Shown here in pieces: positions 1 to 10,144 of a stretch of DNA of 64,000 nt (its first letter is position 1; every line of letters begins with the position of its first letter). The DNA lies in the NCBI RefSeq assembly GCF_041690465.1, contig NZ_JAWLHG010000015.1:1-64000 (forward strand), given 5' to 3'. The notes beneath the pieces are model-generated. The model had not been told where the DNA came from and did not search any database. It saw only the letters and a program-made list of their open reading frames with translations. This DNA is from Falsiroseomonas sp041690465. Lineage in GTDB: Bacteria; Pseudomonadota; Alphaproteobacteria; Acetobacterales; Acetobacteraceae. Both the position numbers and the translations under genes were made by a program.

Positions 1-207
1 GCGCAGTTGCTCTACCTGCCGCCCTACAGCCCCGATCTGAACCCGATCGAACTCGCCTTCAGCAAGCTCAAGCGCCTGCTCCGATCCGCCGCCGCCAGGA
101 CCGTCGCCGCTCTTTGGGACACCATCGGCAGCCTCCTCGACCGCTTCAGCACCGCCGAGTGCACCGCCTACTTCCGCCACTGCGGCTATGCACAGTCAGA
201 GCAATAG
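1..207 (+). CDS. IS630-family transposase, C-terminal part (5' end outside window)
   Basis: The reading frame is open from base 1 and stops at 205-207, so the gene begins upstream of the window. The peptide contains LPPYSPDLNPIE, the conserved block carrying the last Asp/Glu of the DDE catalytic triad of IS630/Tc1-mariner transposases, followed by a helical tail of about 50 residues. These enzymes cut and paste insertion sequences at TA targets. Whether the element is intact cannot be judged because the rest is outside the window. A degenerate tRNA 3' end begins only about 20 bases downstream, which marks this edge as a mobile-element junction. Confidence 0.85.
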   Translation, partial: AQLLYLPPYSPDLNPIELAFSKLKRLLRSAAARTVAALWDTIGSLLDRFSTAECTAYFRHCGYAQSEQ

Positions 208-226
208 CGGGCTAGACCGCGGAAAC

Positions 227-283
227 TGGTGGAGCCAATGGGAGTCGAACCCCTGACCTCGTGAATGCGGTTCAGACGCGCTC
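227..283 (-). pseudogene. tRNA-Ala-like 3'-half remnant
   Basis: Read on the minus strand, this stretch ends in GGCTCCACCA and carries a T arm with loop TTCGACT, matching the intact tRNA-Ala(GGC) at 17500-17575 almost base for base. About 50 of the 57 bases are shared, and the flanking bases gaaactggt beyond the CCA are shared too. The anticodon arm is altered and no D arm or 5' acceptor half can be found. One T-stem pair is lost (CCCAT against CCCCT). It is therefore a broken tRNA copy, of the kind left by elements that integrate at tRNA 3' ends. A tmRNA-like end is a less likely alternative. Confidence 0.65.
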
Positions 284-297
284 ACGCTTCGCGGTGA

Positions 298-327
298 GAA
301 ACCCGCGCATTATCTGAGTCGGGTTTC
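298..327 (-). terminator. candidate gyrB terminator hairpin
   Basis: GAAACCCG at 298-305 is perfectly complementary to CGGGTTTC at 320-327, with a 14-base loop. It lies 43 to 72 bases beyond the gyrB stop codon on the minus strand. There is no clear U tract, so it could instead be a decayed insertion-sequence end. The call rests on position and pairing only. Confidence 0.35.
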
Positions 328-369
328 GCGTTCTCTGCGTTACGGACCATCTCTCCAACAACGGCCGCG

Positions 370-2823
<2,454 letters not shown>

Positions 2824-2874
2824 GCCGGCGGAGGCTCCTTCGGTGATGCATCTGAACCCTTGCAATATAGGGAT

Positions 2875-4053
2875 TCAGCCGGGGTTCGGCACGAGAAAAT
2901 CCGGCAACGGAACAAGTCCGCCGGGCGTCGCCCGGAACCCTTCGGCCGACCCTTGCAGGGGCGCGAAGATATCGGGGTCGGTGCCGGTCAGGAAGACCTG
3001 CGCGGGCAGGGCCGCCAGCGCTGCATAGAGCGCCTCCCGCCGGGCGCGGTCCAGATGCGCGGCCACCTCGTCCAGCAGCAGCAGGGGCGCGAAGCCCCGG
3101 GCGGCGCCGATCAGCGTGGCATGCGCCAGCACCACCGAGACCAGCAGCGCCTTCTGCTCCCCGGTGGAGCACAGCTCGGCCGGCAGCTGCTTCGGCAGGT
3201 GGGCCATGCCGAGATCGGCCCGGTGCGCCCCCACTGCCGCGCCACCGGCGGCGGCATCGCGGCCGCGCTGGGCGGCCAGCTCCTCCCGCAGGCGGTCCTC
3301 CACGGCCAGTGCCGGCGCTTCCTCCAGCGCGGCGGCGATGGGGTCGAGCAGGTCCAGCCTGGCGGCGGGGAAGGCGCCGGTGGCGGTGCCGGCCTCCAGC
3401 AGGCGATTGAGCCGCACCACCAGCGCCCGGCGGGCGGCGGCGGCGGCGACCGAATGGCGCGCCATCGCATCCTCGAGCGCCGCCAGCCAGCCGGCATCGC
3501 GGCGGCCCTCGGCCAGCAGGCGGTTGCGGCCGGACATGGCGGTTTCATGGGCCGCGACCTCCCGCGCATGGCCGGGTTCCAGCGCCCAGACCAGGCGGTC
3601 AAGGAAGCGGCGGCGGCCGGAGGCCCCCTCCTGGAACAGCCGGTCCATCTGCGGGGTCAGCCAGACCGCGGCGGCACGGTCGGCGAGCTCGGCCGAGGAT
3701 TTCAGCGGCTCGTCATCCAGCCGCCACTTGCGGCGCGCGTCGCTGCCTTCCTCGCCGACGGTGCCGGTGGCGATGTCGGCGCTGCCATGCGGCCCCTCGA
3801 AGCGGCCCCAGGCGGCCCAGGGGCGGCTGTCCGCGGCGGTCCGCCGGCCGATCTCGCCGGCCTTCGCCCCGCGCAGGCCGCGGCCGGGGCCGAGCAGGCT
3901 GATCGCCTCCAGCAGGTTGGTCTTGCCGACGCCGTTCTCGCCGCCGATCGCGACGATGCGGCCGGCGAAGCGCGCATCGAAGGCCGGGTAGGAGCGGAAA
4001 TCGGTGAGCCGCAGGCGGGTGAGCCGCAGCGGGGGCGGGGCGGGTCCGGTCAG
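2875..4053 (-). CDS. recF: DNA replication/repair protein RecF, apparent CTG start
   Basis: SMC-like ATPase that loads recombination machinery at single-strand gaps. Reading the minus strand continuously gives LRLTRLRLTDFRSYPAF, then the Walker A GENGVGKTN near residue 40. The ABC-type signature STGEQKALL and the Walker B LLLLDEVAAHLD come near the C-terminus. The frame is open to 4170, but no ATG, GTG or TTG occurs between 4170 and the ATG at 3648, and that ATG would remove Walker A. The best start is CTG at 4051-4053, which gives 392 aa, the usual RecF length. It also overlaps the vapC stop codon (CTGA), suggesting translational coupling. A sequence error is the alternative explanation for the missing start. 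Confidence 0.85.
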   Translation of the reverse strand: MTGPAPPPLRLTRLRLTDFRSYPAFDARFAGRIVAIGGENGVGKTNLLEAISLLGPGRGLRGAKAGEIGRRTAADSRPWAAWGRFEGPHGSADIATGTVGEEGSDARRKWRLDDEPLKSSAELADRAAAVWLTPQMDRLFQEGASGRRRFLDRLVWALEPGHAREVAAHETAMSGRNRLLAEGRRDAGWLAALEDAMARHSVAAAAARRALVVRLNRLLEAGTATGAFPAARLDLLDPIAAALEEAPALAVEDRLREELAAQRGRDAAAGGAAVGAHRADLGMAHLPKQLPAELCSTGEQKALLVSVVLAHATLIGAARGFAPLLLLDEVAAHLDRARREALYAALAALPAQVFLTGTDPDIFAPLQGSAEGFRATPGGLVPLPDFLVPNPG

Positions 4054-4463
4054 GTGAGGTCGTCCAGGCCGATCACCTGGACCCCCGGCGAGGCGAGCAG
4101 CCGCAGCCGCCGGTCGGCGGTGACGAGCGGCAGGCCGAGCGTCGCGGCCAGTTCGAGGTAGAGGCAGTCATAGGCCGGATGATCGAGCGTTACGGCACGC
4201 TGCAGCGCGGCCGGCAGGAGCCCGGCGGAGGGCACGACCTCGAAGGGCAGGCGCAGCAGCGTCGCGCAGGCCAGCTCCGCCTGCGGCGCCTCCAGGATGC
4301 CGCGCCGCACCGCCTTCCACAGGATATTGCCGCATTCGGCCCAGATCAGGTCCGGCGCCAGCAGGCGCAGCCCGCGCAGGCGGCGGGCGGCGTCGGACCC
4401 CGGCTCGGCCACCACCATCTTGATGGCGACCGAGGCATCGAGGACAAAACCGTGCGTCGTCAC
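4050..4463 (-). CDS. vapC: VapC-type PIN-domain toxin ribonuclease
   Basis: Type II toxin-antitoxin ribonuclease of 137 aa. The PIN acidic residues are all present: Asp in VLDASVAIK (residue 9), Glu in WAECGN, Asp in HPAYDCLYLELA and Asp in VTADRRL. The start overlaps the vapB stop by 4 bp (ATGA), and the stop overlaps the apparent recF start. Antitoxin, toxin and recF therefore look co-transcribed and translationally coupled. PIN toxins of this size usually cut tRNA or rRNA; the target here is unknown. Confidence 0.88.
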   Translation of the reverse strand: MTTHGFVLDASVAIKMVVAEPGSDAARRLRGLRLLAPDLIWAECGNILWKAVRRGILEAPQAELACATLLRLPFEVVPSAGLLPAALQRAVTLDHPAYDCLYLELAATLGLPLVTADRRLRLLASPGVQVIGLDDLT

Positions 4464-4714
4464 CGCTCCTCGCGCGATTCGCGTTGCAGTTCCTCGGCCG
4501 TTGCCGCGCCCGGCGGTCGGTTTGCCGTCATCGCGAGAGAGATGTCGGCGAGGCGCCCGAACTCTGCCCAGCGATCCGCCTGGTGCGTGGCGCTGAGGCC
4601 GGCACGAATCAGCTCGCGCAGCTCTGCCTCCATGGACCGACCATTGGCCGCTGCCCGGGCCTTCAGCCGCGCGATGACATCCTCGTCCACGTTGCGCACC
4701 AGAAGCTGCGCCAT
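4460..4714 (-). CDS. vapB: FitA/VapB-type ribbon-helix-helix antitoxin
   Basis: 84-residue antitoxin of the FitA/Arc type. The N-terminus MAQLLVRNVDEDVIARLKAR is a ribbon-helix-helix DNA-binding strand and helix, and NGRSMEAELRELI continues it. The charged C-terminal half would wrap the toxin. I chose ATG at 4714 because the RHH fold begins immediately there, although the frame is open to 4822. A 31-bp near-palindrome lies 11 bases upstream, which fits autorepression by the VapBC complex. Confidence 0.85.
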   Translation of the reverse strand: MAQLLVRNVDEDVIARLKARAAANGRSMEAELRELIRAGLSATHQADRWAEFGRLADISLAMTANRPPGAATAEELQRESREER

Positions 4715-4724
4715 GGCGGCGTAT

Positions 4725-4755
4725 CCCACTCTGCTATCAATGATAGCATTGTGGG
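4725..4755. promoter_or_regulatory. candidate VapBC autoregulatory operator
   Basis: An inverted repeat centred on A4740: outer arms CCCAC/GTGGG (4725-4729, 4751-4755), a three-base mismatch on each side, then perfect inner arms GCTATCA/TGATAGC (4733-4739, 4741-4747). Twelve of 15 positions pair. It is AT-richer than its surroundings and ends 11 bases before the vapB start. VapB/FitA proteins are known to bind such repeats. Confidence 0.65.
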
Positions 4756-4772
4756 CGAACAGATGACGAACG

Positions 4773-5831
4773 TCAAGCCGCGCGGTCGTGCTCCAGCGCC
4801 CGCTGCAGGCGATGCGCCGCATTCGCCGGCTGCACCCGCCCGCTGGCGATCATCCCGACCAGCGCGGCCCCGGCCGCCAGCGCGCCGAGGGTGGCAGCGG
4901 GGTGCATCCGCGCGGCGGTGTAGAGGCTGCTGCCGAACTGGTGACCCTGGTCGCCATGGCGGCTGCCGTCCTCGCCCGGCTGGTGCAGGTTCTTCGGCGT
5001 GTCGCGCGGCGGACGTCCGGCTTGGCGCGCGGTCTTGAAGAAGGACCAGGCGAAGAGCCGGTCCGCCAGCGAGGGCACCACCCGCGAGGCGGCGATCATC
5101 GCCCGCCCGACGCCGCCGACGACGAGGTTGCGCGTCGGGTGCTCGGCCGCGTGCAGGATGGCGTCAGCCACCACCTCCGGCGCATAGACCGGCGGCGGCA
5201 CCTGGCTCGCCTCGTCCATGTAGTTCCGCGCATGCTCGCCGAAGGGCGTGTCGATGCCGGAGGGCTGGATCAGCGTCACCGAGACCGGCGCCCCCTCGTG
5301 CAGCAGTTCGAGCCGCAGGCTGTCGGTGAAGCCCTTCACCGCGTGCTTGGTCGCGGTATAGGCGCCGAGCATCGGCGAGGGCATCTCGGAAGCGATGGAG
5401 CCCATGTTGATCAGCGCGCCGCCATGCCGCTTCAGCGCCTGCAGGGCAACGCGGGAGCCGTACACCACGCCCCAGTAGTTGGTGCGGAACAGCCGCTCAT
5501 GGTCCTCGTCGCTGAGCTCCTCGAGCTTCGCATAGACGCCGATGCCGGCATTGTTCACCCAGGTGTCGAAGCGGCCGAAATGCCGCTCGGCCTCGGCACC
5601 GACCCGGATCATGTCCTCCTTGTCGCCGACATCGGCGACGACGTAGTCCGCGCGCCCGCCGCGGGCGAGGATGCCGTCGCGGATCTCCCGCAGCGCATCC
5701 TCGTTGCGCGCCACCAGCACCACCTTCGCGCCGCGCGCGGCGGCGCGGCAGGCGGTGGTGAGGCCGATGCCGGAGGTGGCGCCGGTGATGACGATGGTCT
5801 GCTCGGCGAGCGGCTTGAGCTTCACGGACAT
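4773..5831 (-). CDS. SDR-family oxidoreductase with C-terminal membrane segment
   Basis: NAD(P)-dependent short-chain dehydrogenase of unknown substrate. The Rossmann motif TGATSGIG is at about residue 17, NNAG at about 92, a catalytic Ser in NMGSIAS, and YTATK as the active-site YxxxK. At 352 aa it is about 100 residues longer than classical SDRs. The extra C-terminal part is polar and then hydrophobic (ATLGALAAGAALVGMIASG), suggesting membrane association. A GGGAGA ribosome-binding site precedes ATG 5831. It reads toward vapB, 59 bp away. Confidence 0.85.
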   Translation of the reverse strand: MSVKLKPLAEQTIVITGATSGIGLTTACRAAARGAKVVLVARNEDALREIRDGILARGGRADYVVADVGDKEDMIRVGAEAERHFGRFDTWVNNAGIGVYAKLEELSDEDHERLFRTNYWGVVYGSRVALQALKRHGGALINMGSIASEMPSPMLGAYTATKHAVKGFTDSLRLELLHEGAPVSVTLIQPSGIDTPFGEHARNYMDEASQVPPPVYAPEVVADAILHAAEHPTRNLVVGGVGRAMIAASRVVPSLADRLFAWSFFKTARQAGRPPRDTPKNLHQPGEDGSRHGDQGHQFGSSLYTAARMHPAATLGALAAGAALVGMIASGRVQPANAAHRLQRALEHDRAA

Positions 5832-5959
5832 GGCTGGGTCTCCCGGTCAGGCGCGATGGCGCCTTGTTGGCAAGGCAACCGCACCCGCCGCCCGGGGTTC
5901 CGCCAGGCGCGCGGCGCCCGCGGGGCCGCTGCGCTCGACACGTCACCGACCCCGAACCT

Positions 5960-5975
5960 AGACTGGATCCAGTCT
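5960..5975. promoter_or_regulatory. perfect 16-bp palindrome, candidate operator
   Basis: AGACTGGATCCAGTCT is a perfect palindrome 19 bases before the Bug-protein ATG, immediately before its ribosome-binding site. Repeats with a central GGATCC-like core are typical of GntR-type operators. No regulator gene is adjacent, so the ligand and regulator are unknown. Confidence 0.45.
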
Positions 5976-5994
5976 GAAGAGGGGGAACGGTGCC

Positions 5995-6981
5995 ATGGCG
6001 GATGGATCGATGTCGCGGCGGGGACTCGGCCGGTTGGCCGCGACGGCGCTGGCCGGCATGGCGTTGCCGGCCATTGCGCAGGAGGCTTGGCCCGCGCGGC
6101 CGGTGCGGGTGGTGGTTCCCTTCGCGGCGGGCGGCGGCGCGGACCTCGTCGCGCGCGCGGTCTCGCAACGGCTGACCGCGCAGGTCGGGCAGCAATTCGT
6201 GGTGGACAACCGCGGCGGCGGGGCGGGGAACATCGGCACCGATGTCGTGGCGAAGTCGCCGCCGGATGGCTACACGCTGCTGATCACCGGGCCGAGCCAC
6301 GTCATCAACGCGCATCTGTTCAGCCGGCTTTCCTTCGATCCGCGACGGGATTTCACGCCGGTCTCGCTGCTGACCTCGGCGCCCTATGTGCTGGTCGCCA
6401 ACCCGGAGCTGCCGGCCCGCAACCTGCAGGAGTTGCTGGCGCTGGCGCGCGCCCGGCCCGGTGCGCTGTCCTACGGCTCGGCCGGGAATGGCACGGCGGG
6501 GCACCTAGCGATGGAGCTGATCAAGGCGGCGGCGGGCATCGACATGGTGCATGTGCCCTATCGCGGCAGCCCGCCCCTGCTGACCGACCTGATGGCCGGG
6601 CGCGTCGCGGTCGGCTTCGACAACGTGCTGTCCTCCGCCCCCGGCATCGAGGCCGGAAGGCTGCGCGCGCTGGCGGTGAGCGGCGATCGCCGCGCCCCGG
6701 CGCTGCCGCAGGTGCCGACCGTCGCGGAATCGGGGCTGCCCGGCTTCGACGTGAAGGTCTGGCAGGGCGCGCTGTTCCCCGCCGGGGTGGACGCGGCGAT
6801 CGTCAACCGGCTGGCGGGCGAGATGCGGACGGCGATGCAGGCGCCCGAGCTGCAGGCACGGCTGCGCGAGCTCGGCGTGGAGGCGATCGGCAGCGACGCG
6901 GCGGCGTTCGCGGCCTTCCTGGAAGCCGATGACCGCCGCTGGGGCGAGGGCGTCAGGCGCTCGGGGGCAAGGGTGGATTGA
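5995..6981 (+). CDS. Bug/TctC-family tripartite tricarboxylate transporter binding protein
   Basis: Periplasmic solute-binding protein of 328 aa. An RR-containing signal peptide (MSRRGLGRLAATALAGMALPAIAQ) is followed by the family hallmarks WPARPVRVVVPFAAGGG, DNRGGGAGNIGTD and PDGYTLLI. YRGSPPLLTDLMAGRV and LPQVPTVAESGLPGF follow. Members usually bind carboxylates through backbone contacts. No TctA or TctB membrane partner is nearby, so it is an orphan that may share a distant permease or act as a sensor. GAGGGGG precedes ATG 5995; ATG 6010 is a possible alternative start. Confidence 0.9.
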   Translation: MADGSMSRRGLGRLAATALAGMALPAIAQEAWPARPVRVVVPFAAGGGADLVARAVSQRLTAQVGQQFVVDNRGGGAGNIGTDVVAKSPPDGYTLLITGPSHVINAHLFSRLSFDPRRDFTPVSLLTSAPYVLVANPELPARNLQELLALARARPGALSYGSAGNGTAGHLAMELIKAAAGIDMVHVPYRGSPPLLTDLMAGRVAVGFDNVLSSAPGIEAGRLRALAVSGDRRAPALPQVPTVAESGLPGFDVKVWQGALFPAGVDAAIVNRLAGEMRTAMQAPELQARLRELGVEAIGSDAAAFAAFLEADDRRWGEGVRRSGARVD

Positions 6982-6997
6982 CGCCGGGGCCGGCGCG

Positions 6998-7546
6998 TCA
7001 GCCGCGGCCTGTCTTCACCGCCACGTCCTCGAAGGTGACCTCGACCGGGCGGGTGAAGCGGTTGCCGTTGATCCGGTCATGCCGTGCGTAGGGCGGCGGC
7101 TCGATCCGGACCTTGAGCGTGTAGTTGCCGTCGCCGGGCACCTGCCAGTTGCGGCCGTAATGGTGCAGCCAGGGATGCCAGAGGAAGGGCTGGCGGTGGG
7201 TGCCGACCTGCTGCCCGTCCGGGGCGAGCAGCGTGGCGATGACCTCGAGGCCCGGCAGGAAGCGGCCATCGGCCGCATCGCAAACCGCGACCTCGAGATG
7301 CAGGTTCTCCGCCTCGGGCTCCTGCCAGTGCAGCTCCCCGTCGCGCGGGACCCACAGGCCCTCGGCCTTCTCGACGGCGTAGGAGACGAGGTAGTCGTCG
7401 GCCGGGCGGACCGCGCCGTCATCGGCGATGTCGCGGATCATGCGGTGCAATGCGCTCTGCATCGCCTCGCCCTGGCGGCGGCCGTATTCGAGGGAGGCCG
7501 GCTTCGCCTCGTCGCTCGGGCGCAGCCCCGTTGCGTTCTTGTCCAT
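6998..7546 (-). CDS. P19/Tp34-like iron-transport family protein (tentative)
   Basis: 182-residue protein whose C-terminal two thirds (HPWLHHYGRNWQVPGDGNYTLKVRIEPPPYARHD, here only summarised as a beta-sandwich) resemble periplasmic Fe2+-transport P19/Tp34 proteins. The similarity lies in the HHYG block and the proline-rich Arg-His end. Unlike those proteins it has no recognisable signal peptide, so a cytoplasmic role is possible. GGGAGA lies 5 bases before the chosen ATG 7546; the frame extends to 7597 without a better start. It follows dnaN and converges with the Bug gene 16 bp away. The family call is from pattern recognition only. Confidence 0.45.
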   Translation of the reverse strand: MDKNATGLRPSDEAKPASLEYGRRQGEAMQSALHRMIRDIADDGAVRPADDYLVSYAVEKAEGLWVPRDGELHWQEPEAENLHLEVAVCDAADGRFLPGLEVIATLLAPDGQQVGTHRQPFLWHPWLHHYGRNWQVPGDGNYTLKVRIEPPPYARHDRINGNRFTRPVEVTFEDVAVKTGRG

Positions 7547-7641
7547 GCTCGTCTCCCGCCGGCGTTGCGCTGATTGCGCCCGGAACGAGAGGCGCAACGA
7601 TCAGAACGAGGCGGCGGGAGCGCGGGTTGCGCGGCGGGCGG

Positions 7642-8769
7642 TCACACCCGCATCGGCATCAGCACGTAGAGCGCCTCCGGCTTGGCGCTGTCCGTCACGA
7701 TGGTCGGCGCCGAGCCGTCCGAAAAACGGAACTCCACCTGGTCGGCGATCTGGTCGGTGATGTCGTTCAGGTAGCGGGCCTGAAAGCCGATCTCGAGCGG
7801 GCTCGATTCGTAGCTCACCGCCTCGCCGTCCAGCTCCTCCTGCGCCTGGCCCAGCTCGGGGCTGGCGGCGGAGAGCAGCAGGTGGTTGCGGTCCACGCTG
7901 AGCTTCACCGGCCGCGACCGCTCGCTGCTGATGCCGGCGACGCGCGCCACCGCCTCGGCGAAGTCCTTCTTCGAGACCTTCAGCACCTTGTCGTTGCCGC
8001 GCGGGATCACCCGCTCGTATTCCGGGAAGGTGCCGTCGATCAGCTTGGAGGTCAGCTGCACCGAGCCCAGCGTGAAGCGGATCTTGGTGTCGGAGAGCGC
8101 CACCGCGATCTCGTCCTGCACCTCCTCGGCCAGCTTGCGCAGCTCGTTCACCGTCTTGCGGGGGATGATCACGCCCGGCATGCCATCGGCGCCGGGCGGC
8201 AGCTGCTCCTCGACGCGGGCGAGGCGGTGGCCGTCGGTGGCGACGGCGCGCAGCACCTTCGCACCGGAAGCCTCGGTGGCGTGCAGGTAGATGCCGTTGA
8301 GATAGTAGCGCGTCTCCTCGGTGCTGATCGCGAATCGGGTGCGGTCGATCAGCTCGCGCAGCTGCCCCGCCGGCAGGGCGAATTTGTGCGGCAGCTTGCC
8401 CTCCGTCATGGAGGGGAAGTCGTCCACCGGCAGCACGGCGAGCTTGGCGTCGAAGCGGCCGGCGCGGAGCGTCAACTGCGCGTCGCCGCCGGGATGGTCG
8501 AGCTCCAGCTTCGCCGTCTCCGGCAGCTTGCGGACGATCTCGTAGAGCGTCGCGGCCGGCGCGGTGGTGCGGCCCTGGCGCTGGACGGTGACGCCCGGCA
8601 CCTCCTCCACCACCGCGATCTCCATGTCGGTGGCGGTGAGCTTGAGGCCGCCTTCGCGCGCTTCCAGCAGCACATTGGCCAGGATGGGGATGGTGTTGCG
8701 CCGTTCCACCACGCTTTGCACGTGGGCGAGCGCCTTGAGCAGAACTGCCCTGTCCACAGAGAACTTCAT
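7642..8769 (-). CDS. dnaN: DNA polymerase III beta sliding clamp
   Basis: 375-residue ring-forming processivity clamp. It starts MKFSVDRAVLLKALAHVQSVVERRNTIPILANVLLEA, which is highly typical, and has the three repeated clamp folds plus the conserved end PEALYVLMPMRV. I chose ATG 8769 because it matches the family N-terminus; the frame continues to 8835. dnaA is not adjacent, since the next upstream gene is an oxidoreductase. recF and gyrB follow 3.6 kb later on the same strand with unrelated genes between. Confidence 0.97.
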   Translation of the reverse strand: MKFSVDRAVLLKALAHVQSVVERRNTIPILANVLLEAREGGLKLTATDMEIAVVEEVPGVTVQRQGRTTAPAATLYEIVRKLPETAKLELDHPGGDAQLTLRAGRFDAKLAVLPVDDFPSMTEGKLPHKFALPAGQLRELIDRTRFAISTEETRYYLNGIYLHATEASGAKVLRAVATDGHRLARVEEQLPPGADGMPGVIIPRKTVNELRKLAEEVQDEIAVALSDTKIRFTLGSVQLTSKLIDGTFPEYERVIPRGNDKVLKVSKKDFAEAVARVAGISSERSRPVKLSVDRNHLLLSAASPELGQAQEELDGEAVSYESSPLEIGFQARYLNDITDQIADQVEFRFSDGSAPTIVTDSAKPEALYVLMPMRV

Positions 8770-9028
8770 GGCACTCGAATCCCGACGTCTTGCGGCGGCC
8801 CTGCCGCGGCGGGGTGCCGCGTTCCGGGCCGCCAAGGCCCCGTGCCGCCCGGAGGCGGGGGCGGCACCTTACCAGCCGCGAGTCGCGAGTTGAAGGCGGT
8901 GGGTAAGGGGTTTCGGAGGGGGGCGTCGGTCGCGCCCCCACCCCGGCCAGCCTTCGGTCGTCACCGCGCCGCCGTGGCCCCCCCCTTTGCGGGGGCGGGT
9001 TGGTGCAACGGCGCGACCGTCCGCCCGA

Positions 9029-10144
9029 TCAGAGCGCCCGCATGGGCTCCGCCGTCTCCATCCGCATCCCGAAGCGCGCGATGGTGCCCCAGGCGCGGTC
9101 GTATTGCGGCGGGCCCTTGATCGCATCCACCCGGCCGAGCGCCGCCGCCGCGCGCATCGGCCAATAGGGGTCCCGCAGCACGGCGCGGGCCAGCAGCACC
9201 ATGTCCGCCTTGCCCTCCGACACGATCGCCTGGGCCTGCTCCGGCTCGGTGATCAGGCCGACGGCGGCCACCGCCACACCTGCGCCCTCGCGCACCGCCA
9301 CCGCGCCCGGCACCTGGTAGCCCGGGCCGAGCGGGATCTTCTGGCGCGCGGGATCGATGCCGCCGGAGGAGACATCCAGCAGGTCGATCCCCAGCGCTTT
9401 CACCCGGCGGGCGAGCTCCACCGTCTCCTCCGTGGTCCAGCCGCCCTCCGCCCAGTCGGTGTGGGAGACGCGCAGCGCCAGCGGCATCTCCTCCGGCACC
9501 ACCTCGCGGACGGCGCGCACCACCTCCAGCGTCAGGCGGGTGCGGCCGTCGAAATCGCCGCCCCAGCAGTCGTTGCGGCGGTTGGACAGCGGCGAGAGGA
9601 ATTGGTGCAGCAGGTAGCCATGCGCGCCATGCAGCTCGATCAGCCGGTAGCCGGCGGCGACCGCCCGGCGGGCGGAGGCGGCGAACTGCCCGGGCAGCGC
9701 GGCGATCTCCTCATCGGTCATCGGGCGCGGGGCGGCGAAATCGCCCATCGGGACGTCCGAGGCCGAGACGGTCTGCCAGCCCGGCTCGGCCGCGCGTTCC
9801 GCCCATTGCGCGGTGCGGCTGCCCTTGCGGCCGGCATGGCCGAGCTGGATCGCCGGCACCGCGCCGGCATGGGCGATCGCCGCCGCCAGCCGCTTGTGGC
9901 CGGGAAGCTGCGCATCCTCCCACAGGCCGAGGTCGCCCGGGGTGATGCGGCCGTCGCGCGTCACCGCGGTCGCTTCCGTCATCACCAGCGCGGCGCCGCC
10001 GATGGCGCGGCTCAGCAGATGCGCCAGGTGCCAGTCGGTCGGCTTGCCGTCGTCACCGCAGCAATACATGCACATCGGCGAGATGCCGATGCGGTTGGCG
10101 AGCGTCACGCCGCGCAGCGTCAGCGGGGAGAAAAGATCGGTCAT
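9029..10144 (-). CDS. NADH:flavin oxidoreductase, old yellow enzyme (YqjM-like)
   Basis: FMN-dependent ene-reductase of 371 aa. Motifs are NRIGISPMCMYCC at residue 16 on, TEATAVTRDGRITP, the flavin/substrate block QLGHAGRKGS, and HGAHGYLLHQFLSP with the two active-site histidines. ADMVLLARAVLRDPYWP closes the phosphate site. Such enzymes reduce activated C=C bonds; the physiological substrate is not evident. The start overlaps the stop of the upstream lipoprotein gene by 4 bp, so the two are probably co-translated. About 260 bp without a gene separate it from dnaN; that stretch has a C-run/G-run hairpin near 8972-8995. Confidence 0.9.
   Translation of the reverse strand: MTDLFSPLTLRGVTLANRIGISPMCMYCCGDDGKPTDWHLAHLLSRAIGGAALVMTEATAVTRDGRITPGDLGLWEDAQLPGHKRLAAAIAHAGAVPAIQLGHAGRKGSRTAQWAERAAEPGWQTVSASDVPMGDFAAPRPMTDEEIAALPGQFAASARRAVAAGYRLIELHGAHGYLLHQFLSPLSNRRNDCWGGDFDGRTRLTLEVVRAVREVVPEEMPLALRVSHTDWAEGGWTTEETVELARRVKALGIDLLDVSSGGIDPARQKIPLGPGYQVPGAVAVREGAGVAVAAVGLITEPEQAQAIVSEGKADMVLLARAVLRDPYWPMRAAAALGRVDAIKGPPQYDRAWGTIARFGMRMETAEPMRAL

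Noticed and set aside
227..300. Complete tRNA gene at the left edge
   Set aside because: Only the 3' half can be folded; no D arm or 5' acceptor strand is present.
8750..9028. DnaA boxes or replication origin near dnaN
   Set aside because: Only a weak TGTCCACAG match is seen; no cluster of DnaA boxes or AT-rich unwinding region.
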